In this document: positions 32,839 to 38,030 of the stretch, one piece after another | Layout: the number at the start of each line of letters is the position of its first letter | Numbering within the stretch: position 1 is the first letter of the stretch | DNA from: Chara braunii | Taxonomy: Eukaryota; Streptophyta; Charophyceae; Charales; Characeae | Reading direction: 5' to 3' | Assembly (NCBI GenBank): GCA_003427395.1 | Contig: BFEA01000313.1 | Coordinates: 383,752 to 421,781 of the forward strand | Length of the DNA: 38,030 bases | Made by a program: the position numbers and the translations under genes | Notes under the pieces: model-generated | What the model was told of the DNA's origin: nothing | Database searches by the model: none | What the model saw: the letters and a program-made list of their open reading frames with translations, nothing else

Positions 32839-33320
32839 GTGTTGACTTAGCCCTGAAAAGGATCGCTGCTTTCTGGCTGCAGAGATATGAAAATGACGAG
32901 AACGTGTATAGTATGGGCAGGCTTGCTAAGGATGAAGTGAAAAGAGGGTCAGCTAAGGCTGTGTCACGATAAGATAGAAGATAGTTTTTTAGGCTACTTT
33001 TTGGATGAGCCACCTTGGGTACCTAAGACAAAGACATGGGAATTGGGATGAGACCAATTGGGAGAGGGTGTATTGTGAAATTTGGATGGAACAAGGATTA
33101 CGCTTTTGAGAGGGGAAAACCTTGAGTGCGGATTGACGAGCAAACCATGACATTGAATGATTGGTCGAGTAAAAGAGAGGTTAGGGAACCTATGGGTTAA
33201 GGGGCGTGAAGAACACTCCTTCCCTAGGAGCCTAATCCAACTGAGTCGTGAATGAGACTGAGAATACCCGAGACCTGAAAGATCAGGAAGAGTGAAAATG
33301 GAAGGGGTGCTTTTGTCTTT
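32839..33320. other. intergenic part of the retroelement 3' region
   Basis: The first 130 bases may be the frame-shifted end of the preceding ORF. Beyond this nothing recognisable is seen. Confidence 0.35.
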
Positions 33321-34080
33321 TGTCATGGATGAACGGTCGGGTGGGCTAGTGCTGCTTGGGGTCGCAAGCCCCGACTCGAGTGCTAGACGCTAAGTCGGAT
33401 ATACGCTTGGATGGTACGCATGGATGAACGGTCGGGTGGGCTAGTGAGAAATGGAATGGATGATCCATTGCTGTGAGAAATGGAATGGATGGTACATTAC
33501 TATGAGAAATGGAAGAAAGAGAACAGCACGCAAAAAATGAGATGGCCGCCTTCTAACCTCCAAGACAGAAATGAGATCCGTAACCTCGAGGCCCACCCCC
33601 TCGGACACTAACCTTGAGAATGGAAAGGAATGACCCTAACCAGGCTATTTGACTTGAAAATGGAAAGGAATGGCCCTAACCAGGCTGTTCAACTTGAGAA
33701 TGGATAAGAACGACCCTAACCAGGTTGTTCGGGAATGGCCCCTGACAAGGGTCATTCCTTTTGAAATAGGCACTGGGGTCCCCTGCCTATTGGATTGAGA
33801 AAGGTTGATTGAGAAAGATTGATTGAGAAAGATTGATTGAGAATGAGCTGGAATGAGAGAGATGGAAAAGGTCGGTGGGTCGGTCATTGAAATAGCCAAT
33901 CGGATGAATGAAAGAAATGGAAAAGGCCGGTGGGTTGGTCATTGAAAATAGCCAAAGGATGGATGAGAGAGGTGAAAAAGGCCGGTGGGTCGGTCGTTGA
34001 AATAGCCAATGAGTTGAATGAAGGAAATGGAAAAGGCCGGTGGGTCGGCCACTGAAAATCGCCGAGGGGGCGGAAGGAAA
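33320..34080. repeat. series of short, diverging tandem repeats
   Basis: TGGATGAACGGTCGGGTGGG occurs at about 33,327 and 33,421. GAGAAATGGAATGGATG-like units lie at 33,448-33,510. GAATGGAAAGGAATG(A/G)CCCTAACCAGG-like units occur three times in 33,613-33,730. (GATTGAGAAA)n lies at 33,793-33,842. A ~60-bp unit containing GAAATGGAAAAGGCCGGTGGGT(C/T)GG followed by TCATTGAAATAGCC occurs four times in 33,850-34,065. Minus-strand ORFs rich in Ser, Phe and Pro here are products of the repeats. Confidence 0.7.
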
Positions 34081-35340
34081 ATGCGAAAGAGAAGGACAAG
34101 ATAAAGAAGGCGGAGCCTTAAAGCCGAGAGGGGTAGGGACCGTTGGGACGATCACAGAAATTGGGTGTTGAGGAATGAGAAAATTGAGGATTGACTGGGC
34201 GGAAGGGTCAGTCTTGAGAAATGGCTATTGAGAGAATGACCGCTAGACCGGCCGTGAGGGTGAGACCCTGTTGATAAGAGGCTGTCAGACCAGCCATGAG
34301 AATCAGCCTTGGAAATAGCATTGGATTGAATGATTGAGGATTGAATATTGCATTGCTTAGGTAGGGGACCCTAGGCAACTTGAAATGGACTTCGAAATAG
34401 CATTGAAATGAATTTCTTTTTTTCTAGTCTTTGGCCTCAGCAGGAGGGGGATACCGGCACTCGCACCGCGACACCAAAACCTCTATCCCTTTAAGGGAAA
34501 AAGTCTCAGCGTGACATGTTCCTCTTGTAAGGGGATGAGGGTTAAAGGACCAAGGCACCTACCACTTGGATCGGTGCGGGACGTCCGGAACTGACCCCGA
34601 CAACGAGCTCTAGTCGGGAAGTTCAAATTGCGCCTCGTGTTGAACGCCTAAACGTCAAAGGGTGAGGGAACCAAATGGGCGAGAGAGTCATTCCTTTTTT
34701 TTCTAGTTTCTTTTGTTCTCCCCAACCATACGCCATGTCGTTGAGGGACGGCATGGCCGCTTGGAATGGACCACGGTGGCTCGCGTTAAGTTGAGCAGCA
34801 CTGTCCAGAAGGGAGGAATCGGGCGTGGTACCGGGTGAAAGCCGCAACCACCACGGGGCGAGTAACACCGCCCCGCTGAAGCATTACAAACGCTTCGAGA
34901 CTAATTGCGAGGTCTTCGTAACTGCACTCGTGGACTAATTGAGAGCCCCAACTCTCTTGAAAGGATGAGGCCGGATCCAAGAGAACACCACTCGGGAGGA
35001 ACGATTCGCGAGGAAGCCCTTACGGCAAGACGGGGTCCTGGGAGGCTTTGACTGGACCAGCCTTCCATAAATAAGGAGGTACCTCAGTAATGACGCCCGT
35101 CTCGTAAGCAGCAAAAGGTCGGACGGAGTAAGGGGATGAGGTGAGTTATCAACAGGGGGAGAACTGATCACTCTTCTTTTTTGGGGCTGATGGGCCGGCA
35201 TCCGCCTACTAGTTGGTGGGCCAAAGGTTGCGTACCTCCGAGTGCGAACTAGTCGTGCGACGGGGACATCGCATTTTGAGTGGGGGGAAGATGTGCCATC
35301 TACCAAAGAAAAAGCATGCAAAAGAGAAGGGTACCATGAG
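34081..35340. other. non-coding stretch of the retroelement 3' region
   Basis: No gene is recognised. There are G/A-rich patches resembling the preceding repeats and an isolated block near 34,430-34,620 with short complementary stretches. The long minus-strand frame 34,935-36,080 crosses this and the next repeat but has only repeat-derived composition. Confidence 0.4.
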
Positions 35341-35346
35341 CGTAAG

Positions 35347-35735
35347 AATGAATGAGTAATCGACTTTGCGCACGCTTGAGAAAAGGTCTGGCAAGATGTC
35401 CAGAAGAAAAGAATGAATGAGTAATCGACCTTGCGCAGGCTTGAGAAAAGATCTGGCAAGATGTCTATAAGAAAAGAATGAATGAGTAATCGACTTTGCG
35501 CAGGTTTGAAAAAAAGTCTGGCAAGACGTCCAGAAGAAAAGAATGAATGAGTAATTAACGTTGCATGAGCTTGAGAAAAAGTCTGGCAAGATGTCCAGAA
35601 GAGAAGAATGGATGAGTAATTGACTTTGCGCAGGCTTGAGAAAATGTCTGGCAAGATGTCCAGAAGAGAAACGGGTAAGAAATTGATATTGCATGAGCTT
35701 GAGAAAAAGTCTGGCAAGCGACTTGTATGATTGAT
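35347..35735. repeat. 65-bp tandem repeat, about six copies
   Basis: The unit begins GAATGAATGAGTAATCGACT and ends with TCTGGCAAGATGTCCAGAAG. Starts fall at 35,347, 35,411, 35,476, 35,541, 35,606 and 35,671 (steps 64, 65, 65, 65, 65), followed by a decayed copy. The array ends about 230 bp before the methyltransferase relic and may have replaced its 5' part. Confidence 0.85.
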
Positions 35736-35966
35736 TGGGCATAAGCTTGAAAATGGGCCGAGCAAGATGTTTGGAAAAGAAAAAGACTCGTATGATGGAC
35801 TATGTATGGGTCTGAGAGAAAGACAGGCAGGCTGGGAAACAGATGAGTATTTGGAAACAGGTCTGACAATGTATCTGAAAGAGAGATGCACAAGGGATGA
35901 ACTGGGTAGCATGCATAAAAAAGTTAAAAATAAGCAAGGAACAAGAAAGGACAAAGAGTGATATGA

Positions 35967-36650
35967 ATGCAAAATTGGCAGGACCTGAGAAGAGTCGGGC
36001 GAAAGGACCCGGGGGAGATGTATGTGGATTTGGCAAGGCCTGAGCATCGGGGACCGGTAAAGGGAAAACATGGATTGCACGGGTCGAAAAGTAGATTATT
36101 TTTTATAAGAGTAATGAATGAGGCGAGGCCAAAATGCTTTCTGTTCGAGAAAGCTTCCTCGATGAAATGGGAAGACAGATTTGAGATTACGAAGCACTTA
36201 AGGGGAGTTATGCCTGGGCCCACCGATTCGAAGTGGGTATCACCACGGCAAAGACGACGGTTGTACTGGACGAACATCTCCCTTCCGGAGCAAATGCCTG
36301 ACATTGAGTCGCATCCAAAAACTTGCCTACAATTTGTTATCAACAAAGTCAAGGCATAGAATAAGAAAACCAATTGTGTTATGACAACAAATTGTCATCC
36401 TGGGAATAAAACCAGCATACTAGTGGTTAAGTGTGTGAAGCAGGGAAAGCCCCGTCTGCTTCATGTTACTGAAGTTGAAAGAATTATGGGCTGCCCTGCT
36501 GAGTATACAGAATTGACTAAAGAGGAAGTTTGCATCTCAACTGAGGGAAAGATAAAGAGGCAGAGCTATGATGGAAATGAGCAACTTGGTCTAAGCTATA
36601 GAACCTCCGACTCCCCTATACCCTCCTTCACTCCAAGGGGCGAAAGCTAA
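35967..36650 (+). pseudogene. DNMT3-like cytosine-5 DNA methyltransferase relic captured by the retroelement
   Basis: These enzymes methylate cytosine C5 in DNA. Visible DNMT3-type blocks in order: HGSKSRLFFIRVMNEARPK then CFLFEKASSMKWEDR (family FENV motif, here FEKA: Glu kept, Asn lost), DSKWVSPRQRRRLYWTNI (motif VIII QxRxR with YWTNI, strong), TTNCHPGNKTS, and VTEVERIMGCPAEYTEL (motif IX-like). TAG at 36,357 interrupts the frame and coding continues in the same frame. Near 36,590 a different frame carries a motif-X-like NAW-type remnant (ATWSKL), so a late frame change is likely. The SAM-binding motif I and the Pro-Cys catalytic loop of motif IV are not visible. It is about 228 codons long, so truncated, and cannot be active. 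It lies directly before the polypurine tract. Confidence 0.78.
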
Positions 36651-36791
36651 GGAAAATGTTGAGAAAGGGATGGGATAAGAATGGAAAGGACCCTGGCAAA
36701 CTAACCACCCATAACATCTCATCCTCCTCTCCCGTCTATCCCTCCAAAATTCACTAACAAGAGATTGGTGTGCGATGAGGACATCGCGAAT
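36651..36791. other. short non-coding stretch before the polypurine tract
   Basis: Contains only the frame-shifted tail of the methyltransferase relic and unassigned sequence. Confidence 0.35.
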
Positions 36792-36803
36792 GAGTGGGGG
36801 GAA
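36792..36803 (+). other. polypurine tract
   Basis: Purine run GAGTGGGGGGAA (one T), directly followed by TGTGTCGGGAC. A G-rich purine tract abutting TG is where plus-strand DNA synthesis starts at the 3' LTR edge of retroelements. Confidence 0.7.
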
Positions 36804-38030
36804 TGTGTCGGGACTGGTGGGTCCCGAATAACTTCCCATCACTCGAGAGATTGAATACGGACAATTTGTGCACAACAGAGAAATCTGGAGTGAGGAAGCA
36901 GGAGAGAGAAAAGACAAAGGATTAGGCTGTAGAAGGGAGGGATGCCCTGAGGAGAGAACCACCGGGGGAAAGAACTAAGCGGCGGCAAGCGAGCGAGCGC
37001 AAGAACAGGGGCACATAGAACATAGCAGGAGGCCGGAAGGGCCATCGGAATGCAATAAGACTAAGGCCAAAGGGACCTTTGAACTAGTAATTGCAGCGCA
37101 ACAACAATAAGGGAATGAGGAAGTCAAGGGATGGGCGGCCAGAAGCCGCGGGAAGCCACTAAATGAGTGGCCAACGTGGGGGCCACCTACGAGAGCCTCG
37201 GAGCGGAGGCCCACGACCAAAGAGATCGGCACGCACAAGGCGCGAGGAAAGACTAAGAAGAGGGGTCGCTACGAGGCGACAAGACGCCCAAGGGGCATAG
37301 GATACCTCGGGGAAAGGCACGCGGGGCCACGTGGGACTAAGTAAAAATAATGGCATCCAGGGCGAAATGTGTCGGGGACCGCCGACGGGACTAAGTGTCG
37401 GGGACCGCCAATGGGACTAAGTGTCGGGGACCACCAACGGGACAAGCGGCGGGGACATGTGAAAGTCCCAAGAAGAAANGNCGGCACCGCATGAGGGANA
37501 AATAATAAATGCAAGGTGCACCATCAAGATCGACATCTTGACGACCAAGAATATAAGCACCACTAGTGCAAGTACTAGTGGTGACAAACGGGGAGGCCAA
37601 AAGGAAAAAGGAAAAGTAAAGAAAACTGAAGTGGGAGGCATGGGAGCAATCCGAAAAATCTCGGATCAGCCTCCCTCAAGAAAATAGAGTCAAATGAGAC
37701 CCCATGTGAAAAATAGCCCTCCGGGAGAAAATCGGAGTAGGAGGGACCATTGTGGGAGAAGTGTAGGAGTAAAAGGAGGCTCCCATGGGCATGGGAAGGC
37801 CATTATTGCAGTCCAAGAAATAACGGACTGCACCTTGGGCATAGGGAGGGCCAACACTAAGAGGAAGAGGCTAGAAAAGGGCCTTAACGGCCACTTGACA
37901 CTTGGCATGCTAAAAAAAAAAAGAGAAAAGAAAAAAAAATGGGGGAGAATAAGACAAAAAGAGTGAGAGGGAGTGAGTGAGTTGGCCGTCAGTAGGGACT
38001 GCCATAGGTAAGGACTGGCAGGTCCCTACT
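36804..38030 (+). repeat. 3' LTR of the Ty3/gypsy element, cut by the window end
   Basis: It starts TGTGTCGGGACTGG right after the polypurine tract. TCGGGAC and GTCCCGA at 36,807-36,826 can form a hairpin. The last bases of the window (GGACTGGCAGGTCCC) echo this motif, but no CA end is reached, so the LTR exceeds 1.2 kb. It holds a 26-bp triplication, three undetermined bases (37,479, 37,481, 37,499) and purine-rich tracts near 37,910. No ORF here is convincing. Confidence 0.65.
37369..37446 (+). repeat. 26-bp triplication inside the LTR
   Basis: GTGTCGGGGACCGCCGACGG plus GACTAA begins at 37,369, 37,395 and 37,421 with few differences. Each unit resembles the first bases of the LTR (TGTGTCGGGACTGG). 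Confidence 0.8.

Noticed and set aside
34935-36080. Minus-strand ORF of 381 aa with repeated Phe/Ser/His segments
   Set aside because: It is the reverse frame of the 65-bp tandem repeat and adjacent purine-rich DNA, with no independent motif.

Overview
The window is eukaryotic and transposon-dominated. It carries degraded nuclear large-subunit rRNA sequence, hAT-like miniature transposons with 8-bp target duplications, a tRNA-Asp-type primer binding site (PBS) and a Ty3/gypsy element. A DNMT3-like cytosine methyltransferase relic sits between pol and the 3' LTR of that element. Capture of methyltransferases by retrotransposons is known from dinoflagellates and charophyte algae. Together with the plant-style PBS this points to a streptophyte, most likely a charophyte alga such as Chara; the genus is an inference from memory and was not tested. 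I found no bacterial-type operon and no confidently intact host housekeeping gene.

Region 1 (1-14,800) is one large, diverged inverted repeat. The left arm (444-7478) and right arm (8355-14,800) mirror each other segment by segment around a centre near 7,917. Mirrored segments include hairpin arrays, a three-copy repeat built on GGCAGCGCTTCCCGTAG, pyrimidine-rich blocks, rRNA relics and the innermost ends. The left arm starts TGTCG, ends CGACACA and lies 2 bp from a minus-strand tRNA-Asp PBS. I therefore read each arm as a roughly 7-kb LTR, placed head to head around an 0.87-kb spacer that is itself a partial copy of the LTR. A 366-bp miniature transposon interrupts the right arm.

Region 2 (14,890-17,500) is a satellite with a 285-bp higher-order period made of four roughly 71-bp monomers. 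It is followed by an AT-rich repeat split by a 291-bp miniature transposon. Region 3 (17,500-20,700) has no convincing gene; it holds a 395-bp tandem duplication with CT tracts, a smaller duplication and one weak exon candidate.

Region 4 (20,700-24,020) holds four members of an unrecognised protein family, two on each strand in divergent layout. One (270 aa) is intact; the others are broken by stops or frame changes.

Region 5 (24,480-38,030) is a decayed Ty3/gypsy element on the plus strand. In order it has gag with a CCHC knuckle, protease, a GC-rich hAT-like insertion that contains the assembly gap, reverse transcriptase/RNase H, integrase, an extra 296-aa ORF with SUMO-interaction-like motifs, arrays of short tandem repeats, the DNMT3-like relic, a polypurine tract and the start of the 3' LTR. 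The 3' LTR runs off the window. No matching 5' LTR was found upstream of gag.
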